From assembly GCA_027023265.1 (NCBI GenBank), contig JALVVV010000055.1, positions 176,637 through 240,636 of the forward strand: a DNA stretch of 64,000 nt. The letters are read 5' to 3'. A program made the translations under genes and the position numbers. This stretch comes from DHVE2 group archaeon. Its GTDB lineage: Archaea > Thermoplasmatota > Thermoplasmata > Thermoplasmatales > Aciduliprofundaceae. The notes under the pieces are model-generated. The model was given only the letters and a program-made list of their open reading frames with translations, was not told the DNA's origin and did no database searches. This document shows positions 52,272-61,685 of this stretch, piece after piece (the stretch's first letter is position 1; each line of letters begins with the position of its first letter).

Positions 52272-53842
52272 AGGAACATGGCCAAGATACCACGAATCAT
52301 TTCACTGCTGCTATCTTTTACATATACTTTTTTACCTTTTTCTATGGACAGGTCCACAATCAATTTTAGGTACGTGTATATCTTCAACGGTATCCATCCT
52401 ATAAATATGCTCTCCGGTTTGTAAAGCACCACGCTAAATCCATTATTTATGGCCTCTTCGATTTCGTAAAGCACGTCTATTCTCATGGTATCCGGTGTGA
52501 ATCTACCTTCCTTTTTAATCCAGACTTTACTCTTGGATTCCGGGCATACTTTATCGGGATTCTCCGAACTGATACATATATTGTTGTCTGGAACTCTGGA
52601 AGGATTCAGTTCCACTGCGCTGTAAGGCTCGTAGCTCATGCTATCTATTTTGTTGTTGAAAATTTCGTAAACCATGCTCCTCTTGTCCCCGTCCATTAGG
52701 GATAGGTCATTGCCGAATACTATTATTGAGCCATCATAATTTGAGGATACATCCGCTATGTCTTTCAGAAACATGAGAAGTCTTTCTCCAGAGTTGAATG
52801 CACTTAGATACCCCACACCATCTATGGCTACAACACCTCCGGGATTCTGTCTCCAGAATTCTATGATGGTGTACTCTATTTCGAATTCAAGCCTCTCTGG
52901 CAGTATGGAAAACTCAGAGCTTATTTCGCTAAGCCACATGACCGGTATATCCTCATTGTTCACATATCTTCTAATCCAGTGCGGCTCTCTGATGCTGAGT
53001 ACCAGTACTGGTTTTTCCTTAACTATATCTTTTAAAAGAGAATAACCCGAGCCTTGAACAATATATCTTTTGCCATTTTCTATTTTAAGTTCAATATCTC
53101 CATTTTTCTCATCTTCTTTTGTAGCTATTGATGTGGATGACGCGGGTTTTATTTGAAACACTTTGTACTTGGAAAATACATATGCAAGCTGGCCTGCTGA
53201 AAAGATAAGCATGAGGGAGGTTGGGTCAGGATATATGTTGCGATCCTTTAAAATCAAAATGTTCATGCTAAAAGGAAGAGCCATTGACAGGAAAAGGGAA
53301 ATAAGGAAGTAGTAATCTAACTTTGTTTGTGATTTTCTGAGGTTGATGATTATGTTTATAAAACCCCAGAGCAGGTATGTATATGAAACTGGCACGTGCC
53401 AGAAAATAGCTGCGGGACCCCATATGCCACTATATCTTACATGTCCGTCTATCACTGTTATTTCTTTGAATCCCGTGAAAAATAAATGATAAATGGGGTT
53501 AGTGAATAGAAAAAACATGCTGATAATGGAGGGAATAAATAGGATGTGAGGTAAATATTTAAACCTCATTACTTTGCTTCTTATTGGTATGGTCAATGTT
53601 GCCATTAATATTGCGTATGGAATTGTTATGATGCCCACATACTTTAAACAGTAAAATACCACGGAAAAAATGCCCCATGTGGAATAATATAGAAACTCGC
53701 TCCCAATCCATATTGCCGCTGATAGCGCCATCAATATGAGATATAACTTTGCATCGCTTTTGGGTGCACGTTTGTAAATAAGATATATAAGGTATATCAT
53801 GGTTATTAAGCCAATTCCGTATACCCATGAGTATATGTTCAT
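52268..53842 (-). CDS. 7TM sensor with DUF835 domain
   Basis: 524 residues. Seven membrane helices occupy residues 1-215, in the pattern of the N-terminal 7TM region of archaeal histidine kinases. A cytoplasmic domain follows (about 250-430: GSGYSLLKDIVKEKPVLVLSIREPHW, GGVVAIDGVGYLSAFN) that fits DUF835, and a further C-terminal region. No kinase H-box or ATPase motif is seen, so it may signal by protein contact. It sits three bases downstream of radB on the same strand, and its stop overlaps the convergent rqcH-like gene. Confidence 0.7.
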   Translation of the reverse strand: MNIYSWVYGIGLITMIYLIYLIYKRAPKSDAKLYLILMALSAAIWIGSEFLYYSTWGIFSVVFYCLKYVGIITIPYAILMATLTIPIRSKVMRFKYLPHILFIPSIISMFFLFTNPIYHLFFTGFKEITVIDGHVRYSGIWGPAAIFWHVPVSYTYLLWGFINIIINLRKSQTKLDYYFLISLFLSMALPFSMNILILKDRNIYPDPTSLMLIFSAGQLAYVFSKYKVFQIKPASSTSIATKEDEKNGDIELKIENGKRYIVQGSGYSLLKDIVKEKPVLVLSIREPHWIRRYVNNEDIPVMWLSEISSEFSILPERLEFEIEYTIIEFWRQNPGGVVAIDGVGYLSAFNSGERLLMFLKDIADVSSNYDGSIIVFGNDLSLMDGDKRSMVYEIFNNKIDSMSYEPYSAVELNPSRVPDNNICISSENPDKVCPESKSKVWIKKEGRFTPDTMRIDVLYEIEEAINNGFSVVLYKPESIFIGWIPLKIYTYLKLIVDLSIEKGKKVYVKDSSSEMIRGILAMFL

Positions 53843-53845
53843 TAT

Positions 53846-54517
53846 TTATTCCCCCATAACTCCTTCCTGGGTTATTTTGAATCTTGCCACTCTCCCCTCT
53901 TCTATTGAGCGATGCTTTACCAGTATGGCCTCCCTGTATCCATTACCTACTCTTCTCAGCATTATTATTGCTTTGGCGCTGTGCTTTAAGGAGTGTCCTC
54001 CTATGGGCATTAGTTTCCCTGAGACTGTGTCCATATAAACTTGATTTGTTACCACAACGGCAACTTTCATTTTTCTTGCAATGGTATTTAGCACGGAGAG
54101 CTGCCATGATAGTGATTTCTGAGTGTTTATATCTTCACCTACACCTCTCTCTGCTCTGTAATAGGATGTGAGTGAATCCACGATTAGCAGAGGTATGTCT
54201 TTCTTTTTCATAATGAGCGATGCGACTCTTTCTATGATTTCCCCTTGCTGTGAGAACTTGTAAACCTTGTAAAAAAATATCTTTTTTGCAACATCTTCAG
54301 TTCCTCCCAGCTGTTTAAAGCGTTCCATGGAAATTCCTTCAGTATCCACAAAAACAACATTTTTTCCTGACCCGGCTGTTTTTATTGCAGTTTGCAGGCA
54401 TATATTTGTTTTACCACTTCCCGCCTCGCCGTAAATCTCGGTAATGCAACCCCTTTCAAATCCCCCGTTAAGAAGGGCATCTATGGTGCTGCAACCGCTG
54501 GGTATCCTCTCGCACAC
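53846..54517 (-). CDS. radB: DNA repair and recombination protein RadB
   Basis: 223 residues from GTG 54517. RecA-fold core without the N-terminal HhH domain of RadA: Walker A GEAGSGKTNICLQ near residue 30, VVFVDTEGISMERF, Walker B PLLIVDSLTSYYR and the LNTIARKMKVAVVVTNQVY segment. RadB modulates homologous recombination with RadA and Hjc in euryarchaea. The 7TM-DUF835 gene follows at once. Confidence 0.92.
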   Translation of the reverse strand: MCERIPSGCSTIDALLNGGFERGCITEIYGEAGSGKTNICLQTAIKTAGSGKNVVFVDTEGISMERFKQLGGTEDVAKKIFFYKVYKFSQQGEIIERVASLIMKKKDIPLLIVDSLTSYYRAERGVGEDINTQKSLSWQLSVLNTIARKMKVAVVVTNQVYMDTVSGKLMPIGGHSLKHSAKAIIMLRRVGNGYREAILVKHRSIEEGRVARFKITQEGVMGE

Positions 54518-54597
54518 ACATGTATTATGTACTTAAAGTTAATAAAGATACCGTCAATGAAAGGTGAAGTATTTATCTCACATTACCATAATCCAAT

Positions 54598-55245
54598 ATG
54601 TTAAAGCTGGCGATATTCGATCTTGACCAGACTCTGATTGATACTCTGCCGAGATTTTACAGGATATTTAATATGTCCCTTAAAAAATACGGCTGTTCTG
54701 AAATAGAGTGGGACGATTTTGTTGTGAAGTACAAGGAAGATGTTCTCAACGATTATGTGTGTGTGGAAAAACGTGAATTCTGGGATTATTTTTTATCACA
54801 TTATAACGATGTATTTTGTGAAAAGGACAGACTTATAGATGGTGCCTACGATACCCTTTTCCGGCTTCAGAAGCTTGGTGTGAATAACGTGATTATCACC
54901 GGTAGGTTAGTACCATCCTCGGATGTTTGGGTTGAATTGAAGAGGTTTGGGATATCCGAATTCATAAAAATGGTGTATACCCGGAAGGATAACTACTGTG
55001 ATGGTAGAAGGAGAACGGAACTGATAATTGAAGCTATGAAAAAATTTGAAGCTAACGGGGAAAACACGGTGTTCGTTGCAGATTACTGGCCGGATATGCA
55101 ATCTGGCAGAGAGGCGGGAGTATTTACTGTTGGAGTCCTTACTGGACATGAAAACGCCGAAAAACTGATTGAAAACGGTGCGGAGGTTGTTATTAATAGC
55201 GTAAAAGAACTTATTCCTTTGTTGGAAGAAAGAGGCTATATATAA
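54598..55245 (+). CDS. HAD-superfamily hydrolase
   Basis: 215 residues. Motif I FDLDQTLIDTL with nucleophile Asp at the N-terminus, motif II in VIITGRL, motif III lysine probably in YTRKDNY and motif IV in VFVADYWPDMQSG. Phosphoglycolate phosphatase-like size and cap placement, but the substrate cannot be deduced. AGTATTTATC about 26 nt before the ATG suggests a leaderless message. Confidence 0.85.
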   Translation: MLKLAIFDLDQTLIDTLPRFYRIFNMSLKKYGCSEIEWDDFVVKYKEDVLNDYVCVEKREFWDYFLSHYNDVFCEKDRLIDGAYDTLFRLQKLGVNNVIITGRLVPSSDVWVELKRFGISEFIKMVYTRKDNYCDGRRRTELIIEAMKKFEANGENTVFVADYWPDMQSGREAGVFTVGVLTGHENAEKLIENGAEVVINSVKELIPLLEERGYI

Positions 55246-55288
55246 TGTGTAACTGAAAAATATATTTATTTGAGTGCAATTGCCAGCT

Positions 55289-55939
55289 ATGGACACCGTC
55301 AACAATCAAAAAATCAAGATGGCCGAGAAATGTGTTAAAGACCTTGAGAAGTATATAGGTAACATCCGTGAAATAAAGAGGGGCGCTATTTTAAAAGAGG
55401 TATCTTCAAAAATTATGGAGATAAAGTATTCCTATGCGGAAGTTGATGAGATGGAGGAATCTCTTAATGAAATCAAAAAAATTTGCAACGATATCGTTAC
55501 TCTTTTGGGTAAGGACAAGTGGATAAAAAGGTTAAAGGAAATGAAACTTAGCGATTTGGCGGTGGCACATATTAAATTTTGCCTAAACATACTTTATAAT
55601 CTTGATTTCAGGTTGAGATTGCCTGATGCGCCTGAGTACAGTGTGGATATTCGTGTGGGGGAGATAGAGAGCATAACAAAGCACCCTAACGCAAAAAAAC
55701 TGAAAATATGCAATGTTAATGTTGGCAGGGTAATAACTGTGGTGACCAACATTGAAAATGTTAAAGAGCGTGAGAGATTGGCTGTTGCTTTGCTGCCCCC
55801 AGCTGAATTTTTTGGTGTGGTGAGCGAGGGTATGTTTCTGTCCCATAACTTAAAAGAGGGGAATCCCGGGGAAATCCCACTGCTTACCGAAGATGAGAGA
55901 AATAATGTGAAAAAAGAGGTTTTTAAATATTTACGGTAA
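55289..55939 (+). CDS. OB-fold tRNA-binding domain protein
   Basis: 216 residues from ATG 55289 (TATA-like AAATATATTTATTT about 26 nt ahead; a GTG at 55274 is in frame). An N-terminal helical region of about 120 residues precedes an EMAP/Arc1p-type tRNA-binding OB fold (VRVGEIESITKHPNAKKLKICNVNVG, VVSEGMFLSH). Such domains occur as MetRS C-terminal partners and as free tRNA chaperones. The helical part is not recognised. Confidence 0.75.
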   Translation: MDTVNNQKIKMAEKCVKDLEKYIGNIREIKRGAILKEVSSKIMEIKYSYAEVDEMEESLNEIKKICNDIVTLLGKDKWIKRLKEMKLSDLAVAHIKFCLNILYNLDFRLRLPDAPEYSVDIRVGEIESITKHPNAKKLKICNVNVGRVITVVTNIENVKERERLAVALLPPAEFFGVVSEGMFLSHNLKEGNPGEIPLLTEDERNNVKKEVFKYLR

Positions 55940-56884
55940 CCCGAAAATTTCCTTGAATATGTTCGTCATCATCTCTACAAAGTACCATGCCACCAGGAGC
56001 TGAGCTACGCGTGTACCATTTAAATATTCCACTTTATCTATTATGAAATTTTTCCTAAATCCTGTGTATTCTATGATTTTTTCCTCTAATTCCCTTACGG
56101 AGTTATGTGGTATGAACCCGTCAAAGCTAAGCCTTGAGACCTTTTTGTTATAATAGAAATCATCTCTATATCCCAAGTGCATCGGTCTCTGGGACGCGTT
56201 AATAAGAGAGCTTAAAGAGAGTCTCATATCTATTCCGCTTATCTGAAAATCAAGTCTCTTGGTTATCACTTCCACCGCGTAGGAATCTTTTATGGGAAAC
56301 ACAGAACTGTTTATTTTTATAACTATATCTCCGTATATCTTCTGAAAGTCTATGTATCTCTTGTAAAGTGGTTCCCTCATGCGAATCTCTTTCCATACCT
56401 CTTTTTCCTCGTATCCTCTTTCTTCCACATCCCTTTTTATCTTCCAAGCCCACTTTACATCTCTTGATGGGTCAACGTAAATTTTCAAATCTAAAAATTT
56501 TCTGATTTCATCGTAAAGGGTATGCAATCCTTCAACTATCACGATTTTCTTTGGTTCAAATACTTCTGGCCCCTCTATTTTCCCGGTTTTGTGATTGTAC
56601 ACGGGCTTTAGAACGGTTTTTCCCTTCCTTAATTCTCGTATGTGCTCCCCTGCTAACTTTAAATTGTTTATTTTCGGGTCAAGGGGTATATGTCCAGTTC
56701 TTTTTCTCGTTTCTCTATCTTCTGTATGGTAATCGTCTAACGAGAAAAACGAGACCATGTCTTTTCCTAAAAGATTGCTTATGCTTTTAGTAAAAGTACT
56801 TTTTCCGCTTCCGGAATCTCCTGCAACACCTATTATTAAAGAGCCGTCGTAGTTTTCTATAATCTCTCTGAACTCTCCGTGCAT
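55931..56884 (-). CDS. Phosphoribulokinase/uridine kinase-family protein
   Basis: 317 residues from ATG 56884, about 26 nt after TTTATTTTAAG. Walker A GVAGDSGSGKSTFTKSI near residue 20, FFSLDDYHTEDR as the acceptor-binding strand and KIVIVEGLHTLYDE near 110 match the PRK/UPRK family. A C-terminal extension of about 110 residues has no recognised domain. Acts on a nucleoside or pentose phosphate; uridine kinase or ribulose-5-phosphate kinase cannot be separated by eye. It converges on the tRNA-binding gene. Confidence 0.75.
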   Translation of the reverse strand: MHGEFREIIENYDGSLIIGVAGDSGSGKSTFTKSISNLLGKDMVSFFSLDDYHTEDRETRKRTGHIPLDPKINNLKLAGEHIRELRKGKTVLKPVYNHKTGKIEGPEVFEPKKIVIVEGLHTLYDEIRKFLDLKIYVDPSRDVKWAWKIKRDVEERGYEEKEVWKEIRMREPLYKRYIDFQKIYGDIVIKINSSVFPIKDSYAVEVITKRLDFQISGIDMRLSLSSLINASQRPMHLGYRDDFYYNKKVSRLSFDGFIPHNSVRELEEKIIEYTGFRKNFIIDKVEYLNGTRVAQLLVAWYFVEMMTNIFKEIFGLP

Positions 56885-57023
56885 ATGCGTGCATTGCTGA
56901 GCCTTAAAATAAATGTTTCTGTTCTTTTGCAGATACTTTTTAATGGTAATTTTCTGCGAAACTCTTAAATAACATCTTGTCATATGTTAGTATGACAAAA
57001 AGCTGACAAGAGGTGATTAATTT

Positions 57024-57653
57024 ATGAAATATCCATATAGCTTTGAAAGTGCGGTTGGCTACTCATTCGTCCTGCTCATCTCACTGTGGTGGTTACCTGT
57101 GTTGGGTCCCATAATAATTGGGTACATAACGGGACGTAAAGCGGGAGGACCTATTAAGGCTGTGGCCGCTATGACAATTCCTATAGGTGCTTATTTTCTC
57201 CTAATAAAAGCAATTGGAATGGGCTGGGTGCACGTTCCTCACATAGTAACGTCCTACCTTTCCACCACAGCAGCTGGGGCGGTAATGGTGCCGTATTTCC
57301 ATCAGACAATTTTGACAGGGCTTTCAATAAGCGCTGACATTATGGCTCATCTTTACTATGTTCCCTCGTCTTTCTTCATAATGCTGGCTTTTGCCTTTAT
57401 TGGCGGAGCAATGAGCAAGCAGGTTATCATGGAGAGGGCAATATACCCTGTTAGTCACGCTACAAAGATGCCGAGGGTAAGTAGGAAGGTGAGTGTAGAT
57501 GTGAATGACAAAAAAGGTACGAAGTCATCTGGTAATGGTATTGAAAAGGGAAAGGTTAAAAATTTGGATAAAGACAAGAAATTTGTTGTTCATGAAATGG
57601 ATACCAAGAAAACAGTGCCCGTTAAAAAGAAATACGGCATAACTTTTTTGTAA
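57024..57653 (+). CDS. Membrane protein with basic C-terminal tail
   Basis: 209 residues from ATG 57024 with GAGGTGAT upstream. Helices (YSFVLLISLWWLPVLGPIIIGYITG, AVAAMTIPIGAYFLLIKAI, FFIMLAFAFIGGAM) resemble DUF5518-type archaeal membrane proteins with the PIIIGYITGRKAGG turn. The last 55 residues are polar and Lys-rich. Function unknown. Confidence 0.65.
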   Translation: MKYPYSFESAVGYSFVLLISLWWLPVLGPIIIGYITGRKAGGPIKAVAAMTIPIGAYFLLIKAIGMGWVHVPHIVTSYLSTTAAGAVMVPYFHQTILTGLSISADIMAHLYYVPSSFFIMLAFAFIGGAMSKQVIMERAIYPVSHATKMPRVSRKVSVDVNDKKGTKSSGNGIEKGKVKNLDKDKKFVVHEMDTKKTVPVKKKYGITFL

Positions 57654-57706
57654 ATTCATTATAATTTATATTTTTGATGTTTAAGGAAAAATGGGGTACA
57701 TGTTAC

Positions 57707-58267
57707 TTATCTTACTCCTTTGTAAATCACATCTGCTCTGGTAATTATGCCAGCTATTCTTCCCCTATCGGTTACCATCAATGCCTGTTCTTCCTTTAGC
57801 AGTTCTATGATGGCATTCATACTGGTGTTTTTTCTAACAGTAAGTGGTGCCTTTCCCATAATGTCCATAACTAAAAAATTTCTTATTTCATCTCCATACT
57901 CCTCTAATTTGTCAAGTATGTCCTGTTCGGTTACCATCCCAACGATGGTTTTTCCGTCAATTACAGGAATCTGGCTTATTCCATGTTTTTTCATAAGTTC
58001 TCTTGCCTTTTTGACTTTGTCCCCAGGAGTAACAGATATGACATTTCTGTTCATCAGGTCTCCGGCCCTTTTTCCATTGTACTTCTCTTTTTCACCTTCG
58101 TCAAGTGCATTGAAAATCTTAACCACTATGCTGTAGGAAGGTTCCATGTTTCCGTTTTCTATTTTGTTAATTGCAGACTGAGATACTCCACTTCTTTTGG
58201 CAAGCTCTGTTTGTGTCCATCCCAGTTTGTTTCGTCTAATTCTAATCTCGCTAAGCGGCGGGAACAT
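57707..58267 (-). CDS. HTH-XRE regulator with two CBS domains
   Basis: 186 residues from ATG 58267, about 26 nt after an AATAAATATTGG element. An N-terminal helix-turn-helix (KLGWTQTELAKRSGVSQSAINKIENGNMEPS) is followed by a CBS pair (MNRNVISVTPGDKVKKARELM and MGKAPLTVRKNTSMNAIIELL). CBS pairs bind AMP, ATP or SAM, so this is probably an energy- or metabolite-sensing transcription regulator. Target genes unknown; the divergent 58363 gene is a candidate. Confidence 0.85.
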   Translation of the reverse strand: MFPPLSEIRIRRNKLGWTQTELAKRSGVSQSAINKIENGNMEPSYSIVVKIFNALDEGEKEKYNGKRAGDLMNRNVISVTPGDKVKKARELMKKHGISQIPVIDGKTIVGMVTEQDILDKLEEYGDEIRNFLVMDIMGKAPLTVRKNTSMNAIIELLKEEQALMVTDRGRIAGIITRADVIYKGVR

Positions 58268-58362
58268 AATATGGGAATTGCATACCAATATTTATTCTTA
58301 TCGGAATAATTTTGTCAATAAATTTGATATGTTAGGAAATAGTACTTACCATGGTGATAAAA

Positions 58363-59016
58363 ATGGATGCGGAAAATAGATTTTGGGAATATGTGGGAAA
58401 GATGGGATATCCGACAAGTGCCAATGGCCTTCGATACGGCTCTTCTGAGAAGAAAGTGTTGGATGAACTGAGGTGGTTTTTTCATATGAAGGTGATTGAA
58501 ATTTCCGGTGCTCGTATTGGGTGGGTTACAGGAGCGCGTTTGTCCGAGTTGGCTGGCAGGTACTGGGATGCAAATTTAGCGTTTATAATGGTTACTTACG
58601 GAGAGGATGCAGTTGTTGAAAAGATCAGGAATAATATAGATAAATACATAGCACGGCTAAAGTCCCACAAGAATACCTTGATTGATGAAGATATTTTAAA
58701 CTGGATTGAAGAGGGAGGAGTTGTTAGCATGGAGGAAGTACTGGATTCTCTAAGATATTCTCATGGTGATGGCAATAGATATAAATGTATGCGCAATTTT
58801 TATGAGAATTTTTTTGGAGAAGGAATGAAAAGAAAATTATTTGCCGTTTTGGATACGTTGCAGGCGACTCCTCGTGCAATTCAACAGGTGAAAAGCGAAT
58901 TTGAGATAGCTCAAAATATGGCGAAAAAAATAATGGACAATGCCGAAAAATACTTAAAAGATCTCGCTGAGAAAGCAGGTATTGATTTTGAGGAACTTCT
59001 TGATTCTCTTCTGTGA
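58363..59016 (+). CDS. Helical cytoplasmic protein, unknown
   Basis: 217 residues from ATG 58363 with GGTGAT four bases upstream; an ATG at 58351 lies inside the ribosome site. It is mostly alpha-helical with WFFHMKVIEISGARIGWVTGARLSELAG near the start and a helical C-terminus (EIAQNMAKKIMDNAEKYLKDLAEKAG). No family recognised. Expression may be under the divergent HTH-CBS regulator, since only 95 nt separate the starts. Confidence 0.6.
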   Translation: MDAENRFWEYVGKMGYPTSANGLRYGSSEKKVLDELRWFFHMKVIEISGARIGWVTGARLSELAGRYWDANLAFIMVTYGEDAVVEKIRNNIDKYIARLKSHKNTLIDEDILNWIEEGGVVSMEEVLDSLRYSHGDGNRYKCMRNFYENFFGEGMKRKLFAVLDTLQATPRAIQQVKSEFEIAQNMAKKIMDNAEKYLKDLAEKAGIDFEELLDSLL

Positions 59017-59080
59017 TTTTTATTTTTATGCTTGGTCAATTCATATGAGAAAACTTTAAAATACAGGTATAGTTTTAGCA

Positions 59081-59403
59081 TCCCGGTGCCAGGCTAGGCC
59101 GGGGGGTTAGGCGTCCCCTGTACCCGAAATCGCCTATACGCGGGGGCGACAGCCGGGGAAGGTGTATCCAGCTCTGGCTAACAAGCCACGCGTAACCTAT
59201 GAGGCCCTGTCCCCTGGGGCCACAGGTGCATCACGGGCTTTCGGAGGAAAGCTTCGTGGTGCTTTGCCACGGGAACCCCGCCAGGCCCGGAAGGGAGCAG
59301 CGGTACCGTGGACTGCGGGCGCTCGGGGGGTTGCGGGGCCGAGGGATCGCGTGGGAACTTGGGCCAGAGTCTGGGCATCGACTCCGGCGTGCCTGGCACC
59401 TTA
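59081..59403 (+). ncRNA. ffs: Signal recognition particle RNA (7S)
   Basis: About 320 nt. The ends pair (GGTGCCAGGC near 59085-59094 with GCCTGGCACC at 59391-59400), as in archaeal SRP RNA closed by helix 1. The helix 8 core with GCCAGGCCCGGAAGGGAGCAGC pattern at about 59281-59302 carries the GGAA tetraloop and asymmetric loop bound by SRP54. Binds SRP19 and SRP54 for co-translational targeting. A TATA-like TTTAAAATA is at about 59055-59063. GC-rich frames that cross it are not genes. Confidence 0.93.
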
Positions 59404-59412
59404 AAAATTGCT

Positions 59413-59832
59413 TTATCTGAGTAAAATGTATATTCCGTTTCTTAATTCTACTTTTACTTCACAATGGGGATTCTCTAAATCGGCTTTTACTCCCGTGATA
59501 TCATTGACTTTTCCACCTATATCTTGCGCCACGTGGAGATGGTTGCTTCTAACTGCAAAGCTTTCGCAATTTTTAACAATACTTGCAATTCTTTTTATAA
59601 CTTCGTTTTCATCTCTGTATATTTCCACAGGCATGCAATCTATGATGTTTTTGAAATCCAAATCTTCTTCGCATATGTTGTCTTCTGAAAAAACTATGAA
59701 TCTGCCCGAAATATAGTTTACAATGCACTCTATCTTTTTTTCACTGCACTTTGATAGTAGGTATTCTCTAAACCGTGATATGTACTGTCTGGGATTTCTT
59801 GGAATCTTTGCAATAATCATATATGCGTGCAT
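59413..59832 (-). CDS. THUMP-domain RNA-binding protein
   Basis: 139 residues from ATG 59832; the longer frame upstream is the ftsZ shadow. The C-terminal part (SFAVRSNHLHVAQDIGGKVNDITGVKADLENPHCEVKVEL) matches the THUMP core seen in ThiI, TrmG10 and Tan1. The N-terminal half has an RNA-binding beta-alpha pattern (YMIIAKIPRNPRQYISRF). It lacks a catalytic domain, so it may act as a Tan1-like partner in tRNA modification (inference). It diverges from ftsZ across a shared promoter. Confidence 0.7.
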   Translation of the reverse strand: MHAYMIIAKIPRNPRQYISRFREYLLSKCSEKKIECIVNYISGRFIVFSEDNICEEDLDFKNIIDCMPVEIYRDENEVIKRIASIVKNCESFAVRSNHLHVAQDIGGKVNDITGVKADLENPHCEVKVELRNGIYILLR

Positions 59833-59849
59833 AACACGGCATTGCACTG

Positions 59850-59872
59850 ATACATAAAACTTTTTATATCTT
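59850..59872. promoter_or_regulatory. Bidirectional TATA region between the THUMP gene and ftsZ
   Basis: AAAACTTTTTATATCTTAAGC works as a TATA-like element on either strand. Its centre is about 28 nt before ATG 59832 on the minus strand, and 26 nt on the other side falls just before the GGTGATC ribosome site of ftsZ. The two genes probably share this core promoter. Confidence 0.4.
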
Positions 59873-59902
59873 AAGCTGCATACGCACAAATAGGTGATCA
59901 TG

Positions 59903-61021
59903 ATGAAATCATTAATCAAAGACGTGCTGGCTAATGCGGAGGCAAGAGCTGCCAATGAGAAAAGTAATATTCCTGTTACGTACACGGAAGAGGATAGAGA
60001 GCTTGAAGAAGTGTTGAAGAGTTTGAGAACCAACATAAAGATAGTTGGTTGTGGTGGTGGGGGAAGTAATACTGTTAATAGGATTATGGAGGAAGGAATA
60101 TATGGGGCAGTGGAACTCATCGCGGCGAATACAGATGCACAGCACCTGCTGACAATCAAAGCTCAGAGGAAGGTTCTTCTTGGAAAGCGACTCACCCGTG
60201 GGCTTGGTGCCGGAGCGCTGCCTCAAATCGGTGCAGAAGCGGCGAGAGAAGCAGAAGATAAATTAAGAGAAGTTCTCCAGGGTGCCGATATGGTTTTTGT
60301 AACCTGTGGTCTGGGCGGAGGCACGGGTACTGGAAGTGCCCATGTGGTTGCTCAAATAGCTAAGGAGTTAGGGGCATTGACCATTGCCATATGTACAACG
60401 CCATTTAAGGCGGAAGGAAGGGCAAGAATGGAAAACGCCATGTGGGGATTGGAGAAACTGAGAGAAGTTGCGGATACAGTTATCACAATTCCTAATGACA
60501 AGTTATTGGAGCTTGTCCCCCGGCTTCCTCTAAATCAAGCGTTTAAATTTGCAGATGAGGTTTTGATGCGTGCCATAAAAGGTCTAACGGAGATGATAAC
60601 AAAGCCCGGGCTCGTGAATCTTGATTTCAATGATTTAAAGACCATAATGAGGGGTGGCGGCGTTGCCATGATAGGCCTTGGTGAGAGCGAAGGAAGGGGC
60701 GATAACAGGGTCATGGAAGCTATAGAAGAGGCTATAAATTCTCCGTTGCTTGAAGTTGATATATCCACTGCAACAGGCGTGCTTGTAAACGTAGTTGGAG
60801 GTCCGGACATGACAATAAGCGAAGCAGAAAAGGCAATAGAGGAGTTGCACAAGAAGATATCCAAGAATTCCAGGATTATATGGGGCTGTGCTGTTGACCC
60901 TACTTCTGAACAGAGAATTTCGGTGCTGGTGGTGGCAACGGGCGTCAGGAGCAAGCAGATACTCGGCAAGGTTACAGAGCAAGAGCTAAAAGAGCAGTAC
61001 GGTGTAGATGTTATCAAATAA
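59903..61021 (+). CDS. ftsZ: Cell division protein FtsZ
   Basis: 372 residues from ATG 59903 (GGTGATC upstream; earlier in-frame ATG 59900 and GTG 59894). GTP-binding tubulin homologue that forms the division ring. Seen: [16 protein letters not shown], the tubulin signature [15 protein letters not shown] near residue 140, and the synergy-loop region [17 protein letters not shown]. Archaeal FtsZ1-like. The following membrane protein gene overlaps its end. Confidence 0.95.
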   Translation: MKSLIKDVLANAEARAANEKSNIPVTYTEEDRELEEVLKSLRTNIKIVGCGGGGSNTVNRIMEEGIYGAVELIAANTDAQHLLTIKAQRKVLLGKRLTRGLGAGALPQIGAEAAREAEDKLREVLQGADMVFVTCGLGGGTGTGSAHVVAQIAKELGALTIAICTTPFKAEGRARMENAMWGLEKLREVADTVITIPNDKLLELVPRLPLNQAFKFADEVLMRAIKGLTEMITKPGLVNLDFNDLKTIMRGGGVAMIGLGESEGRGDNRVMEAIEEAINSPLLEVDISTATGVLVNVVGGPDMTISEAEKAIEELHKKISKNSRIIWGCAVDPTSEQRISVLVVATGVRSKQILGKVTEQELKEQYGVDVIK

Positions 61022-61637
61022 TTTTGAGGATTGGAAGAAAGCGGAGATAAAAGCTATAAAATATCTCCAGAATTCTTTCTTCATACTTGGTACCCTTGAG
61101 CTGTTATTCACATTGATTCAGATTTTGAGCTATTATTCAGGTTTAATTGGATTGAGGGCAGGTACCGAAAGAAACGATTTTGTTTGGTTTTCATATGTTT
61201 TTGTTTTTGATGTAGTCTATATCATTTTTTTATTTTCGTTCTATGATGCTTTTAGGAAGGGTATATCTCTTCTAAATCCTTTTGCTCGTGTTGGTTTTTA
61301 TCCGGTTGTGGGCGCGGTGATGTTTCTTATTGGGGCAGGTATAACTGTACCGGGATACCTTTTATCCATCACCAATGGGGCGTATTCTGGCTCATCTTTT
61401 ATAGATGTTGCAATGATAGGTGTTTCAATTTCTATTGCGGGGAAAATAATGATTGCAATGGGAATTTGGAAGCTTGGAAAAAGGTACAAAAGCGATGCTT
61501 TGAAGTTGTCCTCCATCTTGGTCATTTTATCCGGGTTTGTGGGAGATTATCTTATGTATATTATGTTAGATGATGGAATTCGCTGGGTAACCAAGAGATT
61601 GCCACCCCCTCCAAAGCCGCCATGGTTGAATAGTTAA
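61008..61637 (+). CDS. Multi-TM protein, DUF973-like
   Basis: 209 residues from ATG 61008, overlapping ftsZ by 14 nt in another frame. Five membrane helices ([92 protein letters not shown]) and a proline-rich end ([10 protein letters not shown]). The pattern resembles DUF973 of archaea. Location suggests co-transcription with ftsZ, which may or may not reflect a role in division. Confidence 0.65.
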   Translation: MLSNNFEDWKKAEIKAIKYLQNSFFILGTLELLFTLIQILSYYSGLIGLRAGTERNDFVWFSYVFVFDVVYIIFLFSFYDAFRKGISLLNPFARVGFYPVVGAVMFLIGAGITVPGYLLSITNGAYSGSSFIDVAMIGVSISIAGKIMIAMGIWKLGKRYKSDALKLSSILVILSGFVGDYLMYIMLDDGIRWVTKRLPPPPKPPWLNS

Positions 61638-61685
61638 CGTGCACGTGCATTGGTTAATATCGCAGTAATTTAGCTTGGATACACA

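Noticed and set aside
59162..59420. GC-rich open frames of 73-80 codons on both strands
   Set aside because: They lie inside the SRP RNA, whose helices keep all frames open; no protein-like composition.
59833..60159. Extension of the THUMP protein across the ftsZ start
   Set aside because: The extra residues are the antisense of ftsZ; ATG 59832 has a well-placed TATA element.
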